Assembly (NCBI GenBank): GCA_014763665.1
Contig: JACXUY010000012.1
Location: 1-39,179 of the forward strand
Direction: 5' to 3'
Source: Gammaproteobacteria bacterium
GTDB lineage: Bacteria > Pseudomonadota > Gammaproteobacteria > Thiomicrospirales > Thiomicrospiraceae
Length of the DNA: 39,179 nt
Within the stretch, counting starts at the first letter, position 1. Each line of letters starts with the position of its first letter. A model generated the notes under the pieces. The model saw only the letters and a list, made by a program, of their open reading frames with translations, was not told the origin of the DNA and did not search any database. This document shows, one piece after another, positions 28,343 to 37,194 of the stretch. A program made the position numbers and the translations under genes.

Positions 28343-28930
28343 ATGACAGAACCAGTCAATCAAAAACGTCGCAATTTCTTGGTTGCGGCTACCGGTGTTG
28401 TCGGTGCTGTTGGGGCAACTTTTGTTGCTGTGCCTTTTGTTGCTTCTTGGAAGCCAAGTGAAAAAGCACAAGCTGCTGGTGCGCCTGTTGATGTTGACCT
28501 GTCTGCGTTAGCAGAAGGACAAATGTTGACGGTTGAATGGCGAGGTAAACCTGTTTGGGTGGTTCGCCGTCCTCAGGCATCCGTTGACGCTTTGACAGGG
28601 GTTCGTGATAAGCTTCGTGATCCCGATTCGGCAGAATCATTACAACCTGATTTCGCCAAAAATGAATATCGCTCATTAAAGCCAGAATATTTGGTGATGG
28701 TCGGTGTTTGTACACATTTGGGCTGCGCGCCATTATACAAACCTAATGCAGGGGCGATTAGTGCAGATTGGCAGGGTGGTTTCTTCTGCCCATGTCATGG
28801 TTCTCGTTTTGATATGGCAGGTCGGGTTTATAAAGCGGTGCCTGCTCCAACAAACCTTGAGGTTCCACCTTACCGATTCCTATCCGATACGATGGTACGT
28901 ATCGGTGAAAATGAGCAAGGAGTGGCTTAA
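28343..28930 (+). CDS. petA: Ubiquinol-cytochrome c reductase iron-sulfur (Rieske) subunit
   Basis: The Rieske protein takes electrons from ubiquinol in the bc1 complex and passes them to cytochrome c1. The 195-residue product starts with a twin-Arg-like NQKRRNFLV and a membrane anchor (about 12-36). The 2Fe-2S ligands are in VCTHLGCAP (C123, H125, disulfide C128) and FCPCHGSRFD (C149, disulfide C151, H152). GGAGCAAGG precedes the ATG. It overlaps petB by one base. The three-gene petABC set is complete. Confidence 0.98.
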   Translation: MTEPVNQKRRNFLVAATGVVGAVGATFVAVPFVASWKPSEKAQAAGAPVDVDLSALAEGQMLTVEWRGKPVWVVRRPQASVDALTGVRDKLRDPDSAESLQPDFAKNEYRSLKPEYLVMVGVCTHLGCAPLYKPNAGAISADWQGGFFCPCHGSRFDMAGRVYKAVPAPTNLEVPPYRFLSDTMVRIGENEQGVA

Positions 28931-30174
28931 TGTCTGAACAGAAAAACCTTGATGGTGCGTCTAATGGGCGCTTATTAGCTTGGATTGATGAGCGTTTTCC
29001 GTTAACTCAAGTTTGGAATGAGCACGTTGCTCAGTACTATGCGCCAAAGAATTTTAACTTTTTTTATTTTTTTGGTGCCTTGGCTTTGCTGGTGTTAGTC
29101 AATCAATTGGTAACGGGCATTTGGTTGACCATGAGTTACAAACCTGATGCACAAGAAGCCTTTAACTCAGTTGAATATATTATGCGTGATGTGGACTGGG
29201 GCTGGTTGATTCGCTATATGCACTCGACCGGCGCATCGGCATTTTTTGTCGTGATTTACTTTCACATGTTCCGTGGCATTATGTATGGCTCTTATCAAAA
29301 ACCGCGTGAATTAGTGTGGATTATTGGTATGCTCATTTTCTTAGTGCTCATGGCTGAAGCATTCATGGGTTACCTGTTACCTTGGGGGCAAATGTCTTAT
29401 TGGGGTGCTCAGGTTATCATTTCTTTATTTGGCGCTATTCCTTTTATTGGCGAAGCCATGGCAACTTGGATTCGTGGTGACTTTGTTATTTCTGATGTGA
29501 CGCTCAACCGTTTTTTTGCGCTGCATGTCATTGCATTACCGTTGGTACTCGTGTTGCTGGTTTATTTGCATATTGTGGCACTGCACAAGGTTGGTTCGAA
29601 TAACCCTGACGGTATTGATATCAAGAAAAACAAAAACGAACAAGGTTTACCTAAAGATGGCATTCCTTTTCATCCTTACTATTCAGTAAAAGATATGTTT
29701 GGTGCGTCTGTGTTTATGTTCTTGTTCGCAGTGGTTATTTTCTTCTGGCCAGAAGGGGGTGGATTTTTCTTGGAAGCGCCCAATTTTGAACCAGCTGATC
29801 CGATGAAAACCCCCGAACACATTGCGCCAGTTTGGTACTTCACGCCTTTCTATGCGATCTTGCGTGCTGTTCCAGATAAGTTGTTGGGTGTGATTGCCAT
29901 GGGTATGGCGATTATGTTCTTGTTTGTGTTGCCTTGGTTAGATCGTTGTAAAGTGCGTTCAATCCGTTACCGTGGCTGGCAGTTCAAAGCAAACCTATCC
30001 TTGTTTGTGGTGAGCTTTCTTGTATTAGGCTATCTCGGTACGCAAGCACCCACGCCGTTTCTGACGTTGCTCGCACAAATATTCACCTTCACTTATTTTG
30101 CGTTTTTTGTCATCTTATGGCTGACTTCGCCGATGGAAAAAACCAAGCCATTGCCAGAGAGGGTTACCGGATGA
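28930..30174 (+). CDS. petB: Cytochrome b subunit of the bc1 complex
   Basis: This is the quinol-oxidising, quinone-reducing core of the bc1 complex, with two b-type hemes. The 414-residue product has about eight membrane helices. Heme-ligand histidine pairs lie in YMHSTGASAFFVVIYFHMFRG and FALHVIALPLVLVLLVYLHIVALH. It also shows GYLLPWGQMSYWGAQV (Qo region) and the PEW-type motif as APVWYF. It overlaps petC by four bases. Confidence 0.98.
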   Translation: MSEQKNLDGASNGRLLAWIDERFPLTQVWNEHVAQYYAPKNFNFFYFFGALALLVLVNQLVTGIWLTMSYKPDAQEAFNSVEYIMRDVDWGWLIRYMHSTGASAFFVVIYFHMFRGIMYGSYQKPRELVWIIGMLIFLVLMAEAFMGYLLPWGQMSYWGAQVIISLFGAIPFIGEAMATWIRGDFVISDVTLNRFFALHVIALPLVLVLLVYLHIVALHKVGSNNPDGIDIKKNKNEQGLPKDGIPFHPYYSVKDMFGASVFMFLFAVVIFFWPEGGGFFLEAPNFEPADPMKTPEHIAPVWYFTPFYAILRAVPDKLLGVIAMGMAIMFLFVLPWLDRCKVRSIRYRGWQFKANLSLFVVSFLVLGYLGTQAPTPFLTLLAQIFTFTYFAFFVILWLTSPMEKTKPLPERVTG

Positions 30175-30842
30175 AACAACTGATAACTAACTTGTTGGCA
30201 GCGGCATTACTCTTATCCGCAACACTGGTTCAGGCTGGTGGTGGTGCTCACCCCATCCCCTTAGAGTCACCTAAAATTAGCGTACTCGACCAGTCTTCAT
30301 TACAACGCGGTGCCGATCTTTATGCACAGTATTGTATGGGTTGCCATTCGATGAAGTACTTGCGCGTTAACCGTGCGGCGCGAGATTTGGGTTGGAGTGA
30401 TGCAGAAGGTGTGGCACACTTTCAGCATATTCGTAATGGCCAAGGTAAGCCAACGGATATGATTGAAACTACCTTGAATCCGCTGACGGCTAAGCAAGCC
30501 TTTGGTAAGGTGCCGCCTGACTTGTCGCTCGAAGCACGTTTGCGTGGCACTGACTGGATTTACACTTTTTTAAGAAGCTATGAACGTGCTGAAGATGGCA
30601 GTTTAACGAATAAACTGTTTCCAGGTGTTGCTATGCCGCACATTTTGGAAGGGCTACAAAATAGTTTGCCGCCTGTCGAGTTTGACGCGGCTGTGGCGGA
30701 TTTAGTCAACTTTATAGACTATGCCGCTGAACCTGCCAAACCGCAACGGTTAATGATGGGTTGGTGGGTACTCGGATTTTTGGCTCTGTTGATTGTGCTG
30801 ACTTATTTATTGAAGAAAGAGTTCTGGCGCGACGTTAAATGA
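30171..30842 (+). CDS. petC: Cytochrome c1 subunit of the bc1 complex
   Basis: Cytochrome c1 receives electrons from the Rieske protein. The 223-residue product has a signal peptide ending near VQA-G (about residue 22), the heme c site CMGCH (C55, C58, H59), the probable axial Met155 in PGVAMPHIL, and a C-terminal membrane anchor (about 196-214). The frame extends upstream into petB, but the ATG at 30171 gives the signal peptide and the ATGA overlap. A terminator follows 45 bases after the stop. Confidence 0.98.
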   Translation: MKQLITNLLAAALLLSATLVQAGGGAHPIPLESPKISVLDQSSLQRGADLYAQYCMGCHSMKYLRVNRAARDLGWSDAEGVAHFQHIRNGQGKPTDMIETTLNPLTAKQAFGKVPPDLSLEARLRGTDWIYTFLRSYERAEDGSLTNKLFPGVAMPHILEGLQNSLPPVEFDAAVADLVNFIDYAAEPAKPQRLMMGWWVLGFLALLIVLTYLLKKEFWRDVK

Positions 30843-30887
30843 TGTTGATAACAGTGTTTTGCTAGGACAACATGAAACTTTTTTGTC

Positions 30888-30920
30888 AAGGGGTGATATC
30901 ATCACCCCTTATTGTTTTTT
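30888..30920 (+). terminator. Rho-independent terminator after petC
   Basis: AAGGGGTGAT (30888-30897) pairs with ATCACCCCTT (30901-30910) over 10 base pairs around a 3-base loop, followed by ATTGTTTTTTG. It ends the petABC transcript just ahead of sspA, whose ribosome site lies immediately downstream. A promoter for sspA is not obvious. Confidence 0.88.
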
Positions 30921-30938
30921 GTTTGGGAGTAGCTTGGT

Positions 30939-31544
30939 ATGATGACCCTTTTTTCAGATCCGTCTGATTTTAATTCTCACCGCGTTCGTGTTGTGGTGAA
31001 AGAAAAAGACATTATGATGGATATTAAAGAAGTAGACCCTCAGGCAATGCCCGAAGATGTGTTATTGGTCAGTCCTTACGGCACTTTGCCTGCCTTGGTT
31101 GAGCGAGATCTGAAGCTTTATGATCCGTTAGTGATGATTGAGTTTTTGGATGAACGCTATCCTTTTCCGCCGATGATGCCTGTTGATCCACAAATTCGTG
31201 CCACTGCACGTCAGACACTCAATTACATTCGTCGAGAATGGGAACCCAGTATTCAGTTAATTACCGCGAGCGAAGATAAAAAAGGTATTGAAAAAGCACG
31301 TAAATTATTAAAAGAAGAGTTCATTAAGTTAATGCCCGTTTTTCAGCATAAGCCTTATTTTATGAGTGATGAATATACGGTTGTTGACGTTACTTTATCG
31401 GTTATCTTCTGGCGTTTACGTGCTTTGGGTATTGATATTCCTAAAACGCACAAAGCTTTCCACGAGTACGCCAAACGCATGTTCATGCGCGATGCTTTCC
31501 GCGATAGCTTAACTGATTTAGAGCTTGAAATGGGGGACATCTAA
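30939..31544 (+). CDS. sspA: Stringent starvation protein A
   Basis: SspA is a GST-fold protein that binds RNA polymerase and affects stationary-phase and acid-stress gene expression. The 201-residue product has the thioredoxin-like N-terminus MTLFSDPSDFNSHRVRVVVKEK (no catalytic Cys), SPYGTLPALVERDLKLYD, IMEF-like VMIEFLDERYPFPPM and a helical C-terminal domain with RREWEPSIQLI. GGGAG lies nine bases before the first of two adjacent ATGs. sspB follows after one base, the usual pairing downstream of petABC. Confidence 0.97.
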   Translation: MMTLFSDPSDFNSHRVRVVVKEKDIMMDIKEVDPQAMPEDVLLVSPYGTLPALVERDLKLYDPLVMIEFLDERYPFPPMMPVDPQIRATARQTLNYIRREWEPSIQLITASEDKKGIEKARKLLKEEFIKLMPVFQHKPYFMSDEYTVVDVTLSVIFWRLRALGIDIPKTHKAFHEYAKRMFMRDAFRDSLTDLELEMGDI

Positions 31545-31545
31545 T

Positions 31546-31968
31546 ATGATGCGTGACCAAAAGCCCTATTTGGTTAGGGCTTTTTATGACTGGATTGTCG
31601 ATAGCGGTTGCACGCCTTATTTACAAATTCAGATTAACTATCCAGGTGTGGTGGCGCCTAAGGGTTTCGATGATGAAGGCGTGCTGGTATTAAATATTTC
31701 CGGCCAAGCAACGAATCGCCTGCAATTGGGTGATCGAAGCATCGATTTTGAAGCACGCTTTCGCGGTAAGGCTATGGCAGTACATGTGCCTATGCCAGCG
31801 GTTTTAGCTATTTTTGCCAAAGAAAACGCACAAGGCATGGGGTTTGCACCACCCGATTTAGAGCAAGCATTAAAAGAAGCAGAGTCGGTTTCAGCGTCAA
31901 CAACTTCAGCTTCTAGCCCATCTGACAAGCCGAAAAGAAATCGCAGTCACTTGAAAGTGGTTAAGTGA
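31546..31968 (+). CDS. sspB: SspB, ClpXP proteolysis adaptor
   Basis: SspB tethers ssrA-tagged proteins to ClpX for degradation. The 140-residue product has the substrate-binding domain with KPYLVRAFYDWIVDSGCTPYL, VLNISGQATNRLQLGD and FRGKAMAVHVPMPAVLAIFAKENAQGM. A low-complexity Ser/Ala linker follows and then the short basic tail RSHLKVVK, the expected ClpX-docking peptide. The frame is open 21 bases into sspA, but the ATG at 31546, just after the sspA stop, gives the normal N-terminus. Confidence 0.96.
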   Translation: MMRDQKPYLVRAFYDWIVDSGCTPYLQIQINYPGVVAPKGFDDEGVLVLNISGQATNRLQLGDRSIDFEARFRGKAMAVHVPMPAVLAIFAKENAQGMGFAPPDLEQALKEAESVSASTTSASSPSDKPKRNRSHLKVVK

Positions 31969-31977
31969 TCAAAGACC

Positions 31978-33372
31978 ATGGCTAAAAAGTCGGACAAAAC
32001 CACTTTTTATTGCAGTGAATGTGGTGCAGAACACACTCGCTGGGCGGGGCAATGCTCTGCTTGCGGTACCTGGAATAGTATCAAAGAGTGGACAGTACCT
32101 AAGCTAGCAGCTAGCGGTCGTGTTAGCAGCAAAAGGTCGGTAGGCTATGCCGGGGCACGTTCGTCTGTTATTAAACTCTCCGATGTTTCTTTAGCCGATT
32201 CGCCTCGTTGGCATACGGGTTTACACGAGTTTGATCGTGTCTTGGGTGGTGGGTTAGTACCGGGTTCGGTGGTGCTAATTGGCGGCGATCCGGGTATTGG
32301 CAAGTCTTCTATTTTGTTGCAGGTTCAGACATTTTTAGCGCAACAGCACTTATCGACGCTCTATGTTTCTGGTGAGGAGTCTTTGCAACAGATTGCCCTA
32401 CGTGCTCATCGAATGCAGTTGCCAGCGGATAATTTGTCGCTGTTGGCTGAAACCGATATGGATAGTATTTTAGCTGTAGCGACACAAACTCAGCCGCAAG
32501 TGCTGGTCATTGACTCGATTCAAACCATGCAGTTAGAGACCATTAGCTCGGCAGCGGGGAGTGTGGTGCAAGTACGTGAAACAGCAGCGGTACTAACACG
32601 TTATGCCAAACAAACAGGTACAGCGGTTTTTTTAGTTGGTCATGTTACCAAGAGTGGTGAAGTCGCTGGGCCACGTGTACTCGAGCATATTGTCGATGCG
32701 GTCATATTTATTGAAGGGCAAGACAGTCGTTATCGGTTAATGCGCGCGCTCAAAAATCGCTTTGGTGCGGTGAACGAGATAGGTTTTTTTGCCATGACCG
32801 ATAAAGGCATGAAAGAGGTAAAAAATCCCTCAGCGATTTTCTTAAATCGAGATAAACAGGGTGCCACACCGGGAGCCGTTGTTTTGGGACTGTGGGAGGG
32901 AACGCGTCCCTTACTGGTCGAGTTGCAAGCCTTGGTAGATCATAATGCCTTTGGCGCACCCAGAAGGGTAGCCGTAGGCTTAGACGGTAATCGGCTCACG
33001 CTTTTGTTGGCGGTGCTGAATCGTCATGGTGGTGTACAAGCTGGTGATCAGGATGTTTATGTCAATGTCGTGGGCGGTGTTAAGGTCACAGAAACCAGTG
33101 CCGACTTAGCTTTGTTGTTAGCCATTGTGTCGAGTTTGCGTAATAAAGCCGTTTCCCCTGATTTGTTGGCTTTTGGTGAAGTGGGTTTGTCGGGCGAGAT
33201 TCGTCCGGTACAAAACGGGCAAGAGCGATTGCAAGAAGCGGTTAAGCACGGCTTTAGCAAAGCCATTGTGCCGCAAGGCAATGCCCCCAAAACGCCAATT
33301 ATTGGTTTAGAAGTTGTTGCTGTTGCCAGTGTTGAGGCTGCGTTGGCTGCCTTGTTAACGCTATCGGCATGA
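31978..33372 (+). CDS. radA: DNA repair protein RadA
   Basis: RadA (Sms) is a RecA-like ATPase that drives branch migration in recombination. The 464-residue product shows an N-terminal zinc finger with C12/C15/C26/C29, Walker A GGDPGIGKSS (about 102-111), the diagnostic KNRFG motif (259-263), and a C-terminal Lon-protease-like domain with LAFGEVGLSGEIRPV. The length is typical (about 455-460). The ATG follows sspB by nine bases with only a weak ribosome site, so translation may be coupled. Confidence 0.98.
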   Translation: MAKKSDKTTFYCSECGAEHTRWAGQCSACGTWNSIKEWTVPKLAASGRVSSKRSVGYAGARSSVIKLSDVSLADSPRWHTGLHEFDRVLGGGLVPGSVVLIGGDPGIGKSSILLQVQTFLAQQHLSTLYVSGEESLQQIALRAHRMQLPADNLSLLAETDMDSILAVATQTQPQVLVIDSIQTMQLETISSAAGSVVQVRETAAVLTRYAKQTGTAVFLVGHVTKSGEVAGPRVLEHIVDAVIFIEGQDSRYRLMRALKNRFGAVNEIGFFAMTDKGMKEVKNPSAIFLNRDKQGATPGAVVLGLWEGTRPLLVELQALVDHNAFGAPRRVAVGLDGNRLTLLLAVLNRHGGVQAGDQDVYVNVVGGVKVTETSADLALLLAIVSSLRNKAVSPDLLAFGEVGLSGEIRPVQNGQERLQEAVKHGFSKAIVPQGNAPKTPIIGLEVVAVASVEAALAALLTLSA

Positions 33373-33418
33373 TGATGGGCCGATTTCTCTGATAAAATAA
33401 GCAAAAATTGGAAAGGAT

Positions 33419-34840
33419 ATGACACAGATGATGCCTGCAGAGCGTGGTCTCTTTATTAAAACCTATGGTTGTCAGATGAATGAGTATGATTCTGACAAAA
33501 TGCTGAAACTGCTTGAAAAAACACATAATTATAAATTGGTTGAAGATCCAGAGCAGGCGGATTTAGTCATTTTAAATACCTGCTCGGTACGTGAAAAAGC
33601 GCAAGAAAAAGTATTCGATGCTTTGGGTGTTTGGCGTGGCTGGAAAGCACGCAAGCCAGGTCGAGTGATTGGTGTGGGTGGCTGTGTGGCTTCGCAAGAA
33701 GGGGAGGCAATTCGTGCTCGTGCCCCTTATGTCGATATGATTTTTGGTCCGCAAACCCTACATCGTTTGCCTGCTATGTTGGATGAAGCGATGCAGCTCT
33801 CTGGCGAAGGTAAAAAACCAGCGGTGATTGACATCAGTTTCCCAGAAATTGAGAAGTTCGATAACTTGCCTACGCCCGAAGCGAACGGCGTGAGTGCTTT
33901 CGTTTCGGTGATGGAAGGTTGCTCTAAGTATTGTACCTTCTGTGTTGTCCCCTACACGCGTGGCGAGGAGTTTAGCCGTCCTTTTGATGATGTCATTGCT
34001 GAAGTGACGCGTTTAGCCGAGCAAGGTGTGCGCGAAATTAATTTGCTCGGGCAAAATGTCAATGCCTACCGCGGAGAAATGGCAGATGGTGGTACGGCTG
34101 ATTTAGCATTATTATTACATGCGATTTCCCGTATCGAAGGCATTGGTCGTTTGCGCTATACCACCTCTCACCCCATGGAAATGACACAATCTCTGATTGA
34201 TGCTTATGCCGAAATTCCTCAATTAGTCAGTCATTTACATCTGCCTATTCAGTCAGGTTCGGATCGTATCTTGGCTCTGATGAAGCGGGGTCACATGGCG
34301 ATTGAATATAAGTCGATCATTCGTAAAATTCGCGCCATTCGTCCTAACTTGTCTTTATCGGGTGATTTTATTGTTGGATTTCCAGGTGAAACCGACAAGG
34401 ATTTTGAAGACACGATGAATCTGATTGCGGAGTTAACCTATGATCGTTCGTTCAGTTTCATTTACAGTCCACGTCCAGGAACCCCAGCCGCATTCCTTCC
34501 AGATGATGTGCCAATGGATGCCAAAAAAGAACGTTTACAGCGATTGCAAGATCGGTTAAATCGGTTAACGATGGATGTTTCTGAATCGATGTTAGGGACG
34601 GTTCAGCGGGTGTTGATTGAGCGACCAGCACGTAAAAATCCCAAAGAAATGGCTGGTCGAACTGAAAATAACCGTGTCGTCAATTTTGAAGCCAGTTCGG
34701 ATTTGCTGGGACAATTTGTCGATGTGCGTATCACAGAAGCTTTACCCAATTCCTTGCGCGGAGAGTTGGTGGCCACACCGGAAGCTGAAGTTTATGCTGG
34801 TCGTCCACGTCAAAAATTCTTTCAGATTTACGCATTATGA
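33419..34840 (+). CDS. miaB: tRNA-2-methylthio-N6-dimethylallyladenosine synthase
   Basis: MiaB is a radical-SAM methylthiotransferase that modifies A37 of tRNAs reading UNN codons. The 473-residue product has the N-terminal cluster cysteines C18, C55 and C89 ([29 protein letters not shown]), the radical-SAM motif C168-x3-C172-x2-C175 ([16 protein letters not shown]) and a C-terminal TRAM domain. A GGAAAGG lies just ahead of the first ATG; an ATG pair three codons later is possible. It is followed by phoH, ybeY, corC and lnt, the conserved gammaproteobacterial order. Confidence 0.98.
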   Translation: MTQMMPAERGLFIKTYGCQMNEYDSDKMLKLLEKTHNYKLVEDPEQADLVILNTCSVREKAQEKVFDALGVWRGWKARKPGRVIGVGGCVASQEGEAIRARAPYVDMIFGPQTLHRLPAMLDEAMQLSGEGKKPAVIDISFPEIEKFDNLPTPEANGVSAFVSVMEGCSKYCTFCVVPYTRGEEFSRPFDDVIAEVTRLAEQGVREINLLGQNVNAYRGEMADGGTADLALLLHAISRIEGIGRLRYTTSHPMEMTQSLIDAYAEIPQLVSHLHLPIQSGSDRILALMKRGHMAIEYKSIIRKIRAIRPNLSLSGDFIVGFPGETDKDFEDTMNLIAELTYDRSFSFIYSPRPGTPAAFLPDDVPMDAKKERLQRLQDRLNRLTMDVSESMLGTVQRVLIERPARKNPKEMAGRTENNRVVNFEASSDLLGQFVDVRITEALPNSLRGELVATPEAEVYAGRPRQKFFQIYAL

Positions 34841-35844
34841 GCGAATCTTCAACCATCCGTTTTAGCTTGCATCCGCAAGATAATGAGGCGTTACAGAATT
34901 TATGTGGCTGGCATGAAGAACATTTGGCACAAATTGAAACGCGTTTAGGGGTTGCCATTAATCATCTTGGCTTTGATTTTCAAGTCAGTGGTGATGCAAA
35001 CTTACTGGTGCCAACACAGCAACTACTGATAAATCTATATCAACAGTCTTTCAAAGGCCTGATGGATGGCGAGCAGGTACATTTACAGCTAACAGCTATG
35101 GCTGCCTTACCTGCTTTGCCACAAGTTGAGACGATGATTGAATCGGCAACACCATCAAGCGAAAGTGGATACGCAGTGTTGCGTCCGCATCGTAAATTGG
35201 TTAGGGCTAGAACAGCCAATCAACATACTTATATTCGCAATATGCATCAGTTTGATGTCAATTTTGGCATTGGCCCAGCTGGTACGGGAAAAACCTATAT
35301 GGCGGTGGCTAGGGCAGTAGAACTGTTAGAAAATGAGCAGGTTAGACGTCTTATTTTGACACGTCCGGCGGTGGAGGCAGGAGAAAAGCTCGGCTTTTTG
35401 CCGGGTGATTTAGCGCAAAAGGTCGATCCTTATTTGCGCCCCTTGTACGATGCACTATATGAGTTGTTGGGTTTTGAAAAAGTTGAGCGATTAATGGAGC
35501 GCCATGTGATTGAAGTTGCTCCGTTGGCGTTTATGCGTGGTCGTACGCTCAACGAAAGCTGTATTATTCTGGACGAAGCACAAAATAGCACCAGTGAACA
35601 AATGAAAATGTTCTTAACTCGCATTGGCTTTGGCTCTAAAGTGATCGTTACAGGTGATATGACGCAGATTGATTTGCCGAACAAAGTTGGTTCTGGTTTG
35701 CGACAGGCTAGTGAAATTTTACAAGGGGTGGAAGGCATTGGTTTTACCTTCTTCACCTCTAAAGATGTGGTTCGTCATCCATTAGTACAAAGGGTTATTG
35801 AAGCTTATGAGCGCATTGAAACAACAACAGGCTCTGCGCCTTAA
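34837..35844 (+). CDS. ybeZ: PhoH-like ATPase (YbeZ)
   Basis: The 335-residue product is a PhoH family ATPase with Walker [14 protein letters not shown] (G146-T153), [19 protein letters not shown], Walker [16 protein letters not shown] and [10 protein letters not shown]. YbeZ interacts with the endoribonuclease YbeY and is thought to act in RNA or ribosome maturation. It overlaps miaB by four bases and ybeY by 38. Despite the family name, phosphate regulation is not implied here. Confidence 0.96.
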   Translation: MSESSTIRFSLHPQDNEALQNLCGWHEEHLAQIETRLGVAINHLGFDFQVSGDANLLVPTQQLLINLYQQSFKGLMDGEQVHLQLTAMAALPALPQVETMIESATPSSESGYAVLRPHRKLVRARTANQHTYIRNMHQFDVNFGIGPAGTGKTYMAVARAVELLENEQVRRLILTRPAVEAGEKLGFLPGDLAQKVDPYLRPLYDALYELLGFEKVERLMERHVIEVAPLAFMRGRTLNESCIILDEAQNSTSEQMKMFLTRIGFGSKVIVTGDMTQIDLPNKVGSGLRQASEILQGVEGIGFTFFTSKDVVRHPLVQRVIEAYERIETTTGSAP

Positions 35845-36328
35845 GCAACGTCGCCGCAGACAAGCACAACGTCTTTCTGTAGTTATCGATTGGCAAACAG
35901 CATCGCTTAAGGGATTAATGACACCTTTAGTGATGAAAGCGGTCCGCCTTGCTTGGTTAGGAGCGGGTAAGGCAACTGTGAATCTTGCCTTGGTTGATTT
36001 GTTAACCAGTCAAACACTCAATAATGAATGGCGTGGTAAAGATAAGCCAACCAATATTCTCTCTTTTCCTTTTGAATTGCCCGAAGGTTGGCAAGATCGT
36101 CAGCAGTTGCTGGGTGATTTAGTGATTTGTGTTCCTGTCGTGCAGCAAGAGGCGGAACAACAGGGTAAAGGTTTGGCTGAACACATGGCGCATTTATTGG
36201 TGCATGGTTTACTCCATTTGCAAGGTTATGATCATGAAAATGAGCAGGATGCTGAGCAAATGGAAGCTTTAGAAATAGCGTTATTAGCGCAGTTAGGTAT
36301 TCACGATCCTTACACGATAACGGAATAG
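35807..36328 (+). CDS. ybeY: Endoribonuclease YbeY
   Basis: YbeY is a zinc endoribonuclease for 16S rRNA 3'-end maturation and 70S quality control. The 173-residue product shows the zinc motif H133-x3-H137-x5-H143 in [11 protein letters not shown] and the upstream [12 protein letters not shown]. The N-terminal 25 residues are very basic and Gln-rich ([12 protein letters not shown]), an extension beyond the usual start. ATG at 35807 is preferred to a TTG three codons earlier. Its start lies 38 bases inside ybeZ, indicating coupled translation. Confidence 0.95.
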   Translation: MSALKQQQALRLKQRRRRQAQRLSVVIDWQTASLKGLMTPLVMKAVRLAWLGAGKATVNLALVDLLTSQTLNNEWRGKDKPTNILSFPFELPEGWQDRQQLLGDLVICVPVVQQEAEQQGKGLAEHMAHLLVHGLLHLQGYDHENEQDAEQMEALEIALLAQLGIHDPYTITE

Positions 36329-36339
36329 GAAAAGTTAAC

Positions 36340-37194
36340 ATGAGTGGTGATGGCACTAGGTCGGGTTCTTGGTTAGACAGTTTGAAGCACTGGTTTGATC
36401 AAGAACCCAAAGATCGCGATGACTTGTTGGATGAGATTAAAGATGCTTTTAATCGACAAATTATTGATGTCGATGCCTGGCGTATGCTGCAAGGGGTTCT
36501 GTCCTTATCGGGCATGAGGGTGCGCGATGTGATGGTACCACGTGCGCAAATGGTCATGCTCAGCGCAGGTGATTCGCTTGCTGATACGCTGAAAGTGATT
36601 CTTGAAACGCAACATTCACGCTATCCGGTGACAGGAGATGATAAGGAGTCGCTTGTTGGGTTGCTGATGACCAAAGATTTATTAATTGCCTATATGCGCG
36701 ATCAGGTGGGTAAGTTAGAAAATTTATCATCCCTTTATCGTCCCGTTTTTTATGTACCTGAGGGTAAGCGTGCTACTGAATTATTGCGCGAATTTCAAAG
36801 TCGACGTTTGCATATGGCATTGGTGGTTGATGAGTATGGCAGCATCACGGGATTGGTGACGATTGAAGATATTATTGAAGCCATTGTCGGTGAAATTGAT
36901 GATGAGTATGATGAAGCGGATGTGCATATTCTACAGATGAATGCCAACACCTTTACCGTGAAAGCTGTTTCGAGTGTTGAAGAAGTGAATCGTTTTTTCG
37001 ATGTTGAGCTAGATACGGAAGTGGCCGATACCATTGGTGGATTGCTGGTGGCTCGATTTGGACGTGTACCACAAACGGGTGAAAGCATGGCCTTGGGTGG
37101 CTTGCTGTTCAAAGTCATTCGTGCTGATCGTCGTCGTGTGCATTTGTTCAAAGTTAGCCTGGTAGACGAAGAAACGCTCGGTCATGGAGAGTAA
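36340..37194 (+). CDS. corC: CorC / YbeX, CBS-domain and CorC_HlyC-domain protein
   Basis: The 284-residue soluble product has an N-terminal linker, the DUF21-adjacent stretch MRVRDVMVPRAQMVML, two CBS domains (about 65-185, including GLLMTKDLLIAY and GSITGLVTIEDIIEAIVGEI) and a C-terminal transporter-associated CorC_HlyC domain. Homologues are linked to Mg/Co resistance and, for YbeX, to ribosome metabolism. GGAAAAG precedes the ATG by about nine bases. Its last 11 bases overlap lnt. Confidence 0.96.
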   Translation: MSGDGTRSGSWLDSLKHWFDQEPKDRDDLLDEIKDAFNRQIIDVDAWRMLQGVLSLSGMRVRDVMVPRAQMVMLSAGDSLADTLKVILETQHSRYPVTGDDKESLVGLLMTKDLLIAYMRDQVGKLENLSSLYRPVFYVPEGKRATELLREFQSRRLHMALVVDEYGSITGLVTIEDIIEAIVGEIDDEYDEADVHILQMNANTFTVKAVSSVEEVNRFFDVELDTEVADTIGGLLVARFGRVPQTGESMALGGLLFKVIRADRRRVHLFKVSLVDEETLGHGE

